The translations under genes and the position numbers were made by a program. Positions 43,600 to 52,391 of a stretch of 64,000 nt of DNA are shown here, in pieces. Location: contig CAZIYI010000001.1 in the NCBI GenBank assembly GCA_964543485.1, forward strand, positions 62,001 through 126,000, in the 5' to 3' direction. Within the stretch, counting starts at the first letter, position 1. The number at the start of each line of letters is the position of its first letter. Source of the stretch: UBA2259 sp964543485 (lineage in GTDB: Bacteria > Patescibacteriota > Dojkabacteria > SC72). The notes under the pieces are model-generated. The model worked only from the letters and a program-made list of their open reading frames with translations. It was not told where the DNA came from and made no database searches.

Positions 43600-45702
43600 T
43601 TATTCCTTAGTAACTTCTTCCTTCTTCTCGTTTACCTGTTTAATACTTAGCTTTAACTTACCATCTCTTTCCTTAGAAACAAGCTTTACTTTTACATCAT
43701 CTCCCTCTTTAAGATACTTTCTTACATCTTTAACAAACTCGTCTGTAATTTCGGACACATGGACTAAGCCAGATAGACCTGGAGCTATATCTACAAATGC
43801 ACCATACTCCATTATACTTGCAACTTTACCGTCATATATTTCTCCAACAACTGGAACTAAACCAAGTTTTTTAACATAAGCTAGAGCAATATCTATAGAT
43901 TCTTGATTCATTGCATAGATATTTACAGCACCATTTTCTTCGACAGTAATCTCTGCTCCTGTTCTTTCTGTTAACTCTCTAATATTTTTACCACCTGGAC
44001 CTATTAACTCTCCAATCTTGTCTACTGGAATCTCTGCTCTAACAACCTTTGGTGCAAAATTGGATAATTCTGCTTTAGGTTGAGATATTGCTTTCTCCAT
44101 TACCTCTAATACTTTTAATCTTGCAATTTTTGATTTCTCAAAAGTTTCTTTAACAATCTCTATGGTTAAACCCTTCATTTTGTTATCCATTTGTACAGCA
44201 GTAATACCATCTTTTGTACCTGTAACTTTGAAATCCATATCTCCATAGAAATCTTCTACACCCTGCATATCTGCAAGAATATGGAATGTACCATTCTCTT
44301 CATTTACTAATCCACAAGCTATTCCTCCAACCATCTTTTTAATTGGAACACCTGCTGCCATTAAAGCAAGAGTTGAACCACATGCAGACGCCATTGAGCT
44401 AGAACCGTTTTCTCCTTGAACCTCAGACATAACTAATATTGTGTATGGGAATTCATCTACAGATGGAATTACAGGAATCAATGCTTTCTCTGCTAACATT
44501 CCATGCCCAATTGCTCTTCTACTTGGAGATAGGCGTACTCTATCAGCATCTCCATAAGCAAAAGGTAAATCATTGTAGTAATGCATATATCTTTTCTCTT
44601 TCTCACCTAACATATCATCAACTAACTTTGCATCTTTAAGTGTACCCAATGTAGCAATAGAGAGCACCTGTGTTACACCTCTAGTAAATAGGGCAGAGCC
44701 ATGTACTCTTGGTAAAAGATCTACCTCTGCATCCATTTCTCGTATTTCATCAAAGTCCCTGTTATCAGCTCTTTTACTCTTTTCTGCAACATACTTTCTC
44801 ATAGTCTTTTTAAGAAGCTTTTCATATCCCTCACTCATTTGAGATTTAGAGTATTTACCTTCAAAGTTTTTAAATACCTCTTCTTTAGTAGATTCATGTA
44901 ACTCTTTATCTCCCTTTAAGAGATTTTCTAGAAGTCTATCACCTAAAAATTTGGAAATCTCTTCTATCATTGCTTCGTCTACACTAAATGAAACATACTC
45001 CTTTCCCACCTTTTCTAACTTCTTCAAAAATTCATTCTGAACATCTATCCATTTTTGCATCTCAGATAAGCTCATTTCCATTGCCTTAATTACATCTGAT
45101 TCAGGGATTTCATAACAACCTGCATCAATCATTGTAAAGACCTTTCCATCACCCCCTAATACATAGTTCATTTTATTCTCCTGATCTACATCTTCCATAC
45201 TTCTATAGATTGCCTTAATACTATCTCCCTCCATACCCATTCGGACACCTGCAATAGGGCCATCAAATGGTGCATGTGAGTTCATAAGGGCAACTGAGGC
45301 AGCATTTATTGCTAAAATTACAGGATCATTCTCCTCATCATATGACATTACTGTAACAATCAAGCTTAACTCATCCCTGTAATCGTCTGGAAATCTAGAT
45401 CGTAGTGCTCTATCTATCATTCTTGCTTTCAAAACTGCATCATCACTTGGGAATCTCTCAATTTTTACAAATCTAGATCCATTAATCTTACCTGATGCAT
45501 AGAACCTCTCAATATATTCAACAGACATTGGGAAGTAATCATTTTCCTGCTTTGCTTTAGCAGTATTAACATTAACCTCAACAACAGTATCACCCATTCT
45601 TGCAATAACTGCACTTTCTGACTTTAAAGCAAGTTTTCCTGTTTCAAATGAACACTTCCTACCATCTATTTCAAACTCATAAATTTTTTGATTAAACAAC
45701 AT
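43600..45702 (-). CDS. pnp: Polynucleotide phosphorylase
   Basis: 700 aa, standard. Two RNase PH domains around an alpha-helical domain (FERFYASGKINGSRFVK; DMLGEKEKRYMHYYNDLPF; GENGSSSMASACGSTLALM), a KH domain (IGELIGPGGKNIRELT) and an S1 domain (GAFVDIAPGLSGLVHVSEI). It degrades RNA 3'-5' using phosphate. The rpsO-pnp order is conserved; here it ends the nusA-infB-rpsO-pnp block. Confidence 0.98.
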   Translation of the reverse strand: MLFNQKIYEFEIDGRKCSFETGKLALKSESAVIARMGDTVVEVNVNTAKAKQENDYFPMSVEYIERFYASGKINGSRFVKIERFPSDDAVLKARMIDRALRSRFPDDYRDELSLIVTVMSYDEENDPVILAINAASVALMNSHAPFDGPIAGVRMGMEGDSIKAIYRSMEDVDQENKMNYVLGGDGKVFTMIDAGCYEIPESDVIKAMEMSLSEMQKWIDVQNEFLKKLEKVGKEYVSFSVDEAMIEEISKFLGDRLLENLLKGDKELHESTKEEVFKNFEGKYSKSQMSEGYEKLLKKTMRKYVAEKSKRADNRDFDEIREMDAEVDLLPRVHGSALFTRGVTQVLSIATLGTLKDAKLVDDMLGEKEKRYMHYYNDLPFAYGDADRVRLSPSRRAIGHGMLAEKALIPVIPSVDEFPYTILVMSEVQGENGSSSMASACGSTLALMAAGVPIKKMVGGIACGLVNEENGTFHILADMQGVEDFYGDMDFKVTGTKDGITAVQMDNKMKGLTIEIVKETFEKSKIARLKVLEVMEKAISQPKAELSNFAPKVVRAEIPVDKIGELIGPGGKNIRELTERTGAEITVEENGAVNIYAMNQESIDIALAYVKKLGLVPVVGEIYDGKVASIMEYGAFVDIAPGLSGLVHVSEITDEFVKDVRKYLKEGDDVKVKLVSKERDGKLKLSIKQVNEKKEEVTKE

Positions 45703-45795
45703 AAATAATTATATTAAAAAATATTAAATATCAAACTAAATAACTTAGTAGTTATATCAATATAGAGGGAAAAAAGAAAGACCTGAAAAACAGTA

Positions 45796-46059
45796 TTATA
45801 TCTTTATTTTCTTAGTAAATGTCTCATACCTCTCTGGTTCGCTTTGTGAAAGGTACTGTAATAACCTTCTCCTTTTACCAACTTTCTGAAGTAAACCTCT
45901 TCTTGAGTGATTATCTTTTTTGTGATCCTTAAGATGTTCACTTAACTTTAATATCTCTTGCGTAAGAATAGCTACTTGAACTTCGGGAGAACCAGTATCA
46001 CCCTCATGGAGGGCAAAGGAGTTCACAATCTTTTGTTTTTCATCTTTAGATAATGCCAT
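45796..46059 (-). CDS. rpsO: 30S ribosomal protein S15
   Basis: 87 aa. FALHEGDTGSPEVQVAILT, LSEHLKDHKKDNHSRRGLL and KVGKRRRLLQYL identify S15, a primary 16S central-domain binder. It has its own promoter within the infB 3' region and lies 93 nt before pnp. Confidence 0.98.
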   Translation of the reverse strand: MALSKDEKQKIVNSFALHEGDTGSPEVQVAILTQEILKLSEHLKDHKKDNHSRRGLLQKVGKRRRLLQYLSQSEPERYETFTKKIKI

Positions 46060-46118
46060 ATATTCTAGATTAACATCATATATCTGTTTTTACAATAGCA
46101 CAACATCGTACAAACCCT

Positions 46119-46147
46119 ATTTTATATTATTATAGGATTTGTGTCAA
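46119..46147 (-). promoter_or_regulatory. promoter of rpsO-pnp
   Basis: Consensus TTGACA (46147-46142), 17-nt spacer, TAAAAT (46124-46119). Start near 46112, leader about 50 nt. An overlapping TATAAT lies too close to the -35 to be used with it. Confidence 0.75.
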
Positions 46148-46155
46148 ACATTTCT

Positions 46156-47715
46156 TTATCGAGAAACCTTATAACAGTACAGTTCATCACCTTCGTTGCT
46201 TTCTACATCAATATCAAGAATCACACCACAATCTTCTCCCTGTTTTACCTCATGTACAGTTTCTTTTCCTTTTCGTAATGATTTTATTTTACCTTCTGCC
46301 AATATTTCATCATTGCGAACAACATAACATTTACAATCTCTTTTTAATATTCCATCCTTAACCCTAGAACCGAGTACCTTAGAACCATCTGAAAGTACAA
46401 ACATCATTTTTATTACAGCACTTCCAATCTCTTCTTCGACATGTGCAGGAGTAGACAACATCTCCAACGCATCTTCAACCTCTTCAACCAATTTATAAAT
46501 GATGGAGTAAGTTCTAACCAAAACTCCACTCTTTTTTGCTACATCCTCAGAGCCCTTTTCTATACCTACTTCAAAACCCAAAAGAATCGCTTTTGATAGT
46601 TTAGCCATCTCAATATCTTTATTTGTTATATCTCCAACTCCATCGGATACAATATTAACTGAATACTCATCTTTCTTAACTTTCACTAATGATTGTTTTA
46701 ATGCTTCTAGAGAACCTTGAGAAGAGCTCTTTACAATTACATTAAGAATCGTATCTCCGTCTTTCTGTTCTTCATCAAATATTGAACCGAATATGTCATC
46801 TTCAACAATACTCAAATCCTCTAATGTGGGTTCTACTTTGTACAAAGTAGAAAGTAATTTAAGATTACTCTTTTCTAAAATGAAAACCTCTGTACCTAAA
46901 GGTATTAAACTCGATATACCTATCACCTTACCACCACAACCACAAGACAAATCACAAATATTCTCTCCCTCCTCTGATATTATTCCTTTTACTTTCTCAA
47001 TTTCAAAACTTTCTCCTTTTTTATACCCTAACCAAGAGCCCTTACACAAATCTCCACTTATTAAGACCAACGAGGATATATTCCCTCTAGTCTTATCTTT
47101 TACTGATTCCAATACATAGGCCCTTGCAGCAACTCCCTGTGGTAAAACGCCCCTATCCTCTAAACCCTCAACATCAGCAACGAGATTGATTAAATCTAAA
47201 AGTTCGGAGATTCCTTTCCCAGTTTTTCCAGAAACCTCAATTACAGGTATATTTCCTCCCATACCCTCTACTTGTAACCCTTCGTTTGTAATATCTCTTT
47301 TAATCTTAGCAACATTTACATCAGGCAGATCAATCTTGTTTATCACAACAATGGGCTTAGCAGAAGACTTCTTTATTATCTCTATAGATTCAACAGTTTG
47401 TGGCTTAACACCATCATTAGCAGCAACTATTAAAAGAACAATATCTGCAATACTACCTCCTCTAGATCTCATCAAATCAAATGCTTCATGACCCGGAGTA
47501 TCTATAAAGGTAATTTTTTTAGAAGCATCTTTATTCGGAGCAATTGTAAATACAGATATCTTTTGAGTTATACCACCTGCTTCACAACTTTGAACATGAC
47601 TCTTTCTAATGTAATCAAGTATTGTAGTTTTTCCATGGTCAACATGACCCAATATTGCAACAATTGGGACTCTGGCTTGAGCACATATATTTTGTTTCTC
47701 AACTTTTTTAACCAT
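46156..47715 (-). CDS. infB: Translation initiation factor IF-2 (short form)
   Basis: 519 aa: only the G domain and C-terminal domains, without the long N-terminal extension of many bacteria. G1 GHVDHGKTTI, EAGGITQKI (G2), DTPGHEAF (G3), NKID (G4) and SGKTGKG (G5) are canonical or nearly so, in contrast with EF-Tu and EF-G in this window. The C-terminal fMet-tRNA-binding part closes with GKIKSLRKGKETVHEVKQGEDCGV. It brings initiator tRNA to the 30S subunit. It follows nusA by 27 nt. Confidence 0.97.
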   Translation of the reverse strand: MVKKVEKQNICAQARVPIVAILGHVDHGKTTILDYIRKSHVQSCEAGGITQKISVFTIAPNKDASKKITFIDTPGHEAFDLMRSRGGSIADIVLLIVAANDGVKPQTVESIEIIKKSSAKPIVVINKIDLPDVNVAKIKRDITNEGLQVEGMGGNIPVIEVSGKTGKGISELLDLINLVADVEGLEDRGVLPQGVAARAYVLESVKDKTRGNISSLVLISGDLCKGSWLGYKKGESFEIEKVKGIISEEGENICDLSCGCGGKVIGISSLIPLGTEVFILEKSNLKLLSTLYKVEPTLEDLSIVEDDIFGSIFDEEQKDGDTILNVIVKSSSQGSLEALKQSLVKVKKDEYSVNIVSDGVGDITNKDIEMAKLSKAILLGFEVGIEKGSEDVAKKSGVLVRTYSIIYKLVEEVEDALEMLSTPAHVEEEIGSAVIKMMFVLSDGSKVLGSRVKDGILKRDCKCYVVRNDEILAEGKIKSLRKGKETVHEVKQGEDCGVILDIDVESNEGDELYCYKVSR

Positions 47716-47742
47716 TTTAAACTATAATCTTTCATCTTAATA

Positions 47743-48951
47743 TTACTCTTCTTTTTTCTCTTCTTCTTTTTCTACAACCTCTTCTTGGGTTTGCTCAGCA
47801 TACTCCTCAACAGCATCTTCCTTTTTCTCTTTCTTTTCTTTTTTCTTCTTATCTCCCTTCTCTTCAACTTCTTCATTCTCTTCCTGTATTTCTTCTGGTA
47901 TCTCACCCTGGGCTCCAACAATATCAATCTTAATACCTGTCAATTTCCAAGCTAATCTTACATTTTGACCCTCTCTACCGATAGCTAAGGATAGCTGATC
48001 AGAAGGAGAGATAACGGTTGCTGTATCATCAGATATTTCTACAGAATCAACCTTTGCAGGACTTAATGCATTAGCAACAAATCTCTCTAAATCTTCATCC
48101 CATTCAATTATATCAATCTTTTCCTCGCCAAGTTCATTCATAATGTTTGCTATACGAACACCTCTCTGACCCACACATGAACCAATTGGATCAATACCAT
48201 CTTGATGTGATACTACGGCAATTTTACTCCTAGAACCAGCTTCTCTTGCAACTGCCTTAATTTCAACTACACCAGATTCAATCTCAGGAACTTCCAATTT
48301 AAAAAGCTCTATTAAGAAATTAGGATCTGCTCTAGATACTAATATTTCAGAGTCTTCAATACTCTTAAGTAATACTTTGTACCTCTCTCCAACTCTATAG
48401 AATTCATTAGCAATCTGCTCCTCTTGTGGCATAAATGCAGTTGCCTTGCCTATCTCCATTACTGCCATACCCTTTTGCATTCTTTGCATCAAAGCTGTAT
48501 ATACCTCTCCCACCTTATCACTAAATTCACTTATTACTGCATCCTTTTCAGATTCTCTTATCTTTTGTAGTAAAACCTGTTTAGCGGTTTGTGTAGCTAT
48601 TCTCCCTAAATCGTCAGATGGCATCTCAATTTGAACTGAGTCTCCTACCTCAACACTTGGGGATATTAACTCTGCCTCACTTAATGCAATCTCTGTTTCA
48701 ATATCGTTTACCTTTTTAACAACAACTTTCATTGCAAAAAGTTTAAACTCTCCTGTCTCTCTATCAACCTCTACTGCTAAATTACTACCTAATTTTTCAT
48801 CAATCTCCTCATATTCAACCTTTCCGTACTTCTCTTTTTTTACTGCACTTAATATTGCAGACTCTAAGGCCTTAAAGACCTCTTCTTTATCTATTCCTCT
48901 TTCTGCTGCTATCTGATTTATGGCAGCTACTAACTCTGATGTCATTGCCAT
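47743..48951 (-). CDS. nusA: Transcription factor NusA
   Basis: 402 aa. N-terminal polymerase-binding domain (1-125), S1 domain, KH1 (SKIAVVSHQDGIDPIGSCVGQRGVRI) and KH2 (AIGREGQNVRLAWKLTG), then an acidic-lysine tail of about 60 residues. The C-terminal acidic repeats of E. coli are absent, as in most bacteria. It acts in pausing, termination and antitermination. The leader contains a terminator hairpin that could allow autoregulation. infB follows in the same transcript. Confidence 0.97.
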   Translation of the reverse strand: MAMTSELVAAINQIAAERGIDKEEVFKALESAILSAVKKEKYGKVEYEEIDEKLGSNLAVEVDRETGEFKLFAMKVVVKKVNDIETEIALSEAELISPSVEVGDSVQIEMPSDDLGRIATQTAKQVLLQKIRESEKDAVISEFSDKVGEVYTALMQRMQKGMAVMEIGKATAFMPQEEQIANEFYRVGERYKVLLKSIEDSEILVSRADPNFLIELFKLEVPEIESGVVEIKAVAREAGSRSKIAVVSHQDGIDPIGSCVGQRGVRIANIMNELGEEKIDIIEWDEDLERFVANALSPAKVDSVEISDDTATVISPSDQLSLAIGREGQNVRLAWKLTGIKIDIVGAQGEIPEEIQEENEEVEEKGDKKKKEKKEKKEDAVEEYAEQTQEEVVEKEEEKKEE

Positions 48952-48986
48952 ATATACAAAATATTAAAAATTAATACATACATACT

Positions 48987-49013
48987 AAAAAAAAGGTGAG
49001 AAAACATCTCACC
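48987..49013 (-). terminator. terminator hairpin after dnaJ / in the nusA leader
   Basis: On the minus strand GGTGAG-ATGTTTT-CTCACC followed by eight T. It is 72 nt after the dnaJ stop, but a candidate promoter (49069-49040) lies upstream of it, so nusA transcripts from there would have to read through it. Confidence 0.85.
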
Positions 49014-49039
49014 ATATCTTTAATACATCTTCCAAACGA

Positions 49040-49069
49040 AGTATACCACAAGTGTGTATTAAAATCCAA
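49040..49069 (-). promoter_or_regulatory. candidate nusA promoter upstream of the terminator
   Basis: TTGGAT (49069-49064), 18-nt spacer, TGG-TATACT extended -10 (49045-49040). Start near 49033. A weaker alternative -10, TAATAT at 48966-48961, lies past the terminator. Confidence 0.5.
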
Positions 49070-49084
49070 ATACCAAAAGATATT

Positions 49085-50182
49085 TTAGCTTTGTTTTAAC
49101 TCCTCCCAAAGCTTCTTTTCTTCTCTACTTAATCTCTTAGGAATATCTACATCCACTCTCACATACAAATCTCCCCTTGTACCATCTTTACCTAATACTG
49201 GTGCACCTTCTCCCTTTACTCTAAATATGGTGCCCGGTTGTGTACCACTTGGTATTTTTAACTTAACATCACCTTTAATAGTTTCAATATCTATCTTTCC
49301 ACCAAGTACTGCGGTATGAACAGGTATACTTTCTACAGAGTACAAATCATTCCCTCTTCTATCAAATTTCTCAGATGGCTCGACCTCAACTTCAATAAAT
49401 AGGTCTCCATATTCACCATTAATACCAGAGTTACCACCCTCTCTAAATCTTAACACCATTCCATCATACGCACCTGCGGGTATATGTATTTTCATATCCT
49501 CTGTCTTTGATTCAACTCCCTTACCTGCACAATTCATACAAACTTTTTCTGCAATATCTCCCATACCGCCACATTTAGAACACTGTGCCATTACGGATAT
49601 CTGACCTAAGAAACTGTTTTGAACTCTTCTTTCCCTTCCTGTTCCCTTACATACATCACATGTTTTTCTTTTACCTGTACTACTTCCTGTTCCCTTACAC
49701 TCTTCACATTTTACATTTCTTTTAATCTTAACCTTAAACTCCCCACCCTTCATTGCCTCATCAAAACCGAATCTCATCTTGTACCTAATATTCTCGCCAC
49801 CAAGATTTTGAGCTTCATTCTGATTCCCAAATCCAAAATCAAATCCAAAATTACTTCCATTTCCTCCAAAAAATGTATTGAAAATATCACCCATATCAAA
49901 AGGTGTTCCACCGTAGTTGTATTCGTACCCACCACCATTGCCACTTCTTGGGTCAAAACCTTGAGTACCAGCATGACCATACTGATCGTAAGCTTGCCTT
50001 TTTGTTTCATCAGAAAGTACTTCGTATGCCTCCTGAACCTCTTTAAATTTATCCTCAGCACCATCATCTTTGTTTACATCTGGATGAAATTTCTTAACAA
50101 GCTTTCTGTATGCCTTTTTAATTTCTTCTTTTTTTGAACTCTTGTCTATACCAAGAACTTCATAGTAATCTCTTTTGTTCAT
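49085..50182 (-). CDS. dnaJ: Chaperone DnaJ
   Basis: 365 aa, class A Hsp40. J domain with HPD (about 33-35), Gly/Phe-rich region (about 70-115, with NGGGYEYNYGG), four zinc repeats (CEECKGTG, CDVCKGTG, CSKCGGMG, CMNCAGKG) and the C-terminal substrate domains. It stimulates the DnaK ATPase; dnaK and grpE are not in the window. A TGC-TAGAAT box (50197-50192) ends 10 nt before the ATG, leaving almost no leader. Confidence 0.97.
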   Translation of the reverse strand: MNKRDYYEVLGIDKSSKKEEIKKAYRKLVKKFHPDVNKDDGAEDKFKEVQEAYEVLSDETKRQAYDQYGHAGTQGFDPRSGNGGGYEYNYGGTPFDMGDIFNTFFGGNGSNFGFDFGFGNQNEAQNLGGENIRYKMRFGFDEAMKGGEFKVKIKRNVKCEECKGTGSSTGKRKTCDVCKGTGRERRVQNSFLGQISVMAQCSKCGGMGDIAEKVCMNCAGKGVESKTEDMKIHIPAGAYDGMVLRFREGGNSGINGEYGDLFIEVEVEPSEKFDRRGNDLYSVESIPVHTAVLGGKIDIETIKGDVKLKIPSGTQPGTIFRVKGEGAPVLGKDGTRGDLYVRVDVDIPKRLSREEKKLWEELKQS

Positions 50183-50224
50183 ATAGGTGATATTCTAGCA
50201 GACAAATGTATTAAGTGCCAACAG

Positions 50225-50253
50225 ATGACATCAAAATCTTTAACTGGTAATAT
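50225..50253 (+). promoter_or_regulatory. promoter of the sortase gene
   Basis: ATGACA (50225-50230), 17-nt spacer, TGG-TAATAT extended -10 (50248-50253). Initiation would fall on or next to the ATG at 50261, so this decides that start over the upstream in-frame ATG at 50225, which is inside the -35. Confidence 0.7.
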
Positions 50254-50260
50254 ATTTAAT

Positions 50261-51055
50261 ATGGAAAATGATATACGAATAAAAAGGGAAAATGAAAGGA
50301 AAATATCTAATACAAAGAAAACTCTTTCTTGGGTTTTTGCTTTTATAGGGGTACTCATTATTGTAAGCCAATCTATACCCTTACTCTCCTCGTATATACA
50401 AGGAGAGGTTAACATCTTAAAACAGAAACTAATGAAAGATCCTTTGCCAGAATCATATAGGCAGTATATTGAAGACCAATTTGCATACTACGATCCTGGA
50501 GTAAGTTACTTTGCGAATCTCTCAAATAGTGTTGAAAACCTTAAATACGATGGTCTATTTACATATGACCCAACAACTAAAACAACTAGAGAAGTACTTG
50601 TAGACAAAGAGTATGGTCAAAACATGTACATCAATATACCTTCAATAGATATACTCAATATACGAATAACTCCTAATGTAGAAAGTAGTAATGAAGAAGT
50701 ATATGATAGATATCTCAAATTCGGATTAGCACATTTTAAGGGCACCCCTATCCCTGGAGATGGAGGAAACTCCTTTATATACGGACATAGTGCAGTGATA
50801 AGTTTTTTTAATAGACACTCTAATCTCCCAGAAACAATATTTACCAAACTTGAGAATGTGGATATTGGAGATAGTGTAGAGATAGAGAGAGAGGATACTA
50901 CTCTTTCATATATTGTTAGAAATAAAAAAATTGTTTCTCCAGATGATTTTTCCATTTTGAAAACCCAAGGAGATAAGGAGACTGTAACCTTAATGACTTG
51001 TTGGCCACTTGGAGTCGGAACAAAGAGACTAATAGTAGTAGCTGAAAGAGTTTAA
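50261..51055 (+). CDS. Sortase
   Basis: 264 aa from ATG 50261. N-terminal membrane helix (about 22-42), linker, then the sortase beta barrel with the catalytic triad visible: His in FIYGHSA, Cys in LMTCWPLG and Arg in GTKRLIVV. Sortases join proteins with LPxTG-like tails to the wall or polymerise pilins. The Pro after TCW and the overall length fit class D/E-like housekeeping enzymes, but I cannot be sure of the class. A solute-binding protein and an Ig protein follow it. No clear LPxTG substrate is adjacent. Confidence 0.93.
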   Translation: MENDIRIKRENERKISNTKKTLSWVFAFIGVLIIVSQSIPLLSSYIQGEVNILKQKLMKDPLPESYRQYIEDQFAYYDPGVSYFANLSNSVENLKYDGLFTYDPTTKTTREVLVDKEYGQNMYINIPSIDILNIRITPNVESSNEEVYDRYLKFGLAHFKGTPIPGDGGNSFIYGHSAVISFFNRHSNLPETIFTKLENVDIGDSVEIEREDTTLSYIVRNKKIVSPDDFSILKTQGDKETVTLMTCWPLGVGTKRLIVVAERV

Positions 51056-51061
51056 TTTTTG

Positions 51062-51067
51062 TACAAT
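51062..51067 (+). promoter_or_regulatory. -10 box abutting the solute-binding protein start
   Basis: TACAAT ends 7 nt before the ATG at 51074, directly after the sortase stop. It supports 51074 over the ATG at 51066, which overlaps the box. The -35 is weak. Confidence 0.5.
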
Positions 51068-51073
51068 GTATAT

Positions 51074-52375
51074 ATGGGAAATAATAAAAAGAAAATAGTA
51101 ATACTCTCAATAATCGCTGGGATATTGCTAATGATAAATATATTGCTAATTAGTATGCTTCCAAGTAACAAATCTGTTGAGATAGTATTTTGGGGGTTCT
51201 GGGAAGAAGAAGAGGCAATGCATCCATTAATCGAAAAATACCAGCAAGAGAATCCAGGTATAACAATTAAGTATGCAATACAACCATTAAAAGATTACGA
51301 ATCCATCCTCTATGGAAGATTACAACAATCTGATACTTCAAGTTTACCTGCACCAGATATTGCGATGATACATAATAATTGGTTACCCAAATTTCAAAAA
51401 TATTTATCTCCTCTACCAAACGACATTATGAGTGAGGATACATACTCGCAAGAGTTCTACCCAACCGCTATATTGGATTTTAAAGGAGGTGATAATAATA
51501 TATATGCCATACCATTACAGATTGATGGTTTGATGGTCATATACAACAAAGATATTCTCCAAAAAGAGGGATATTCAACACCACCTGCGGATTGGGATTC
51601 CTTTATGGAACTAGCCAAAGATTTAACCATTAGAGATAGCGAAGGGAAAATTACTAGATCTGGATTGGCCATAGGAACCGCTAATAATATAACGCACTCT
51701 TTTGATATTCTTTCATATTTCTTTTTACAGAACTTAGTACAGTTAATGAATGAAGATAGAACTCAAATACAACTTACTTCAGACAGGGCAATCAGAGCAT
51801 TTAATACATACACATCGTTTGTAATGGAAGAAGATGCAACTTGGGCAACATATCTCCCAAGTGATTTAACTTCTTTTGTTAACGGAGAATTAGCTATGAT
51901 GTTTGGAACTAGTTGGAGAGCCCTAGACATACTTTCTCAAACAGAAGATATTGAATTCGGATTGGCTCCTTTACCACGATTACCCAATAACGAAGAGGTC
52001 TACTACTCAACATATTGGGGAACGACCGTTAGCAAATCAAGTAAAAACTCCTACGAGGCATGGAAATTTGTTGAATTTCTAAGCCAACCTGAACAATTAA
52101 GAAGATTAAATCAAAATTCCGCTAAGATAAGGACGTTTGGAGAGCCATACTCTAGAGTATCTATGAATTCAGAAATGAAAGACATTGAATATACAGAAGC
52201 CCTTTCATACATGGCACCTTTTATGAAATCATGGCAGCTTGGCGATCAGCCAGTTGTAGAATCATTCCTAAATGAAGCAATAACTAATGTAATAGAGGGA
52301 GATTCTGATAGTTTCTCTGAATTAAAGAATGCACAAGAAGATATTAATATTAAACTTGCAGAAAGTAATAAATAA
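51074..52375 (+). CDS. Family 1 extracellular solute-binding protein (orphan)
   Basis: 433 aa. N-terminal membrane helix (about 6-28) without a lipobox Cys, so it seems membrane-tethered. The rest matches sugar-type ABC binding proteins: VEIVFWGFWEEEEAMHPLIEKYQQENPGI, AIPLQIDGLMVIYNKDIL, FVNGELAMMFGTSW and GTTVSKSSKNSYEAWKFVEFLS. No permease or ATPase gene is near. It could feed a transporter encoded elsewhere or serve only to bind sugars at the surface. Neighbours are the sortase and an Ig protein. Confidence 0.88.
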   Translation: MGNNKKKIVILSIIAGILLMINILLISMLPSNKSVEIVFWGFWEEEEAMHPLIEKYQQENPGITIKYAIQPLKDYESILYGRLQQSDTSSLPAPDIAMIHNNWLPKFQKYLSPLPNDIMSEDTYSQEFYPTAILDFKGGDNNIYAIPLQIDGLMVIYNKDILQKEGYSTPPADWDSFMELAKDLTIRDSEGKITRSGLAIGTANNITHSFDILSYFFLQNLVQLMNEDRTQIQLTSDRAIRAFNTYTSFVMEEDATWATYLPSDLTSFVNGELAMMFGTSWRALDILSQTEDIEFGLAPLPRLPNNEEVYYSTYWGTTVSKSSKNSYEAWKFVEFLSQPEQLRRLNQNSAKIRTFGEPYSRVSMNSEMKDIEYTEALSYMAPFMKSWQLGDQPVVESFLNEAITNVIEGDSDSFSELKNAQEDINIKLAESNK

Positions 52376-52385
52376 AAGCTAATAT
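52356..52385 (+). promoter_or_regulatory. promoter of the Ig-domain protein gene
   Basis: TTGCAG (52356-52361), 18-nt spacer, TAATAT (52380-52385), ending 7 nt before the ATG at 52392. Leaderless initiation is likely. Confidence 0.55.
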
Positions 52386-52391
52386 ATACAA

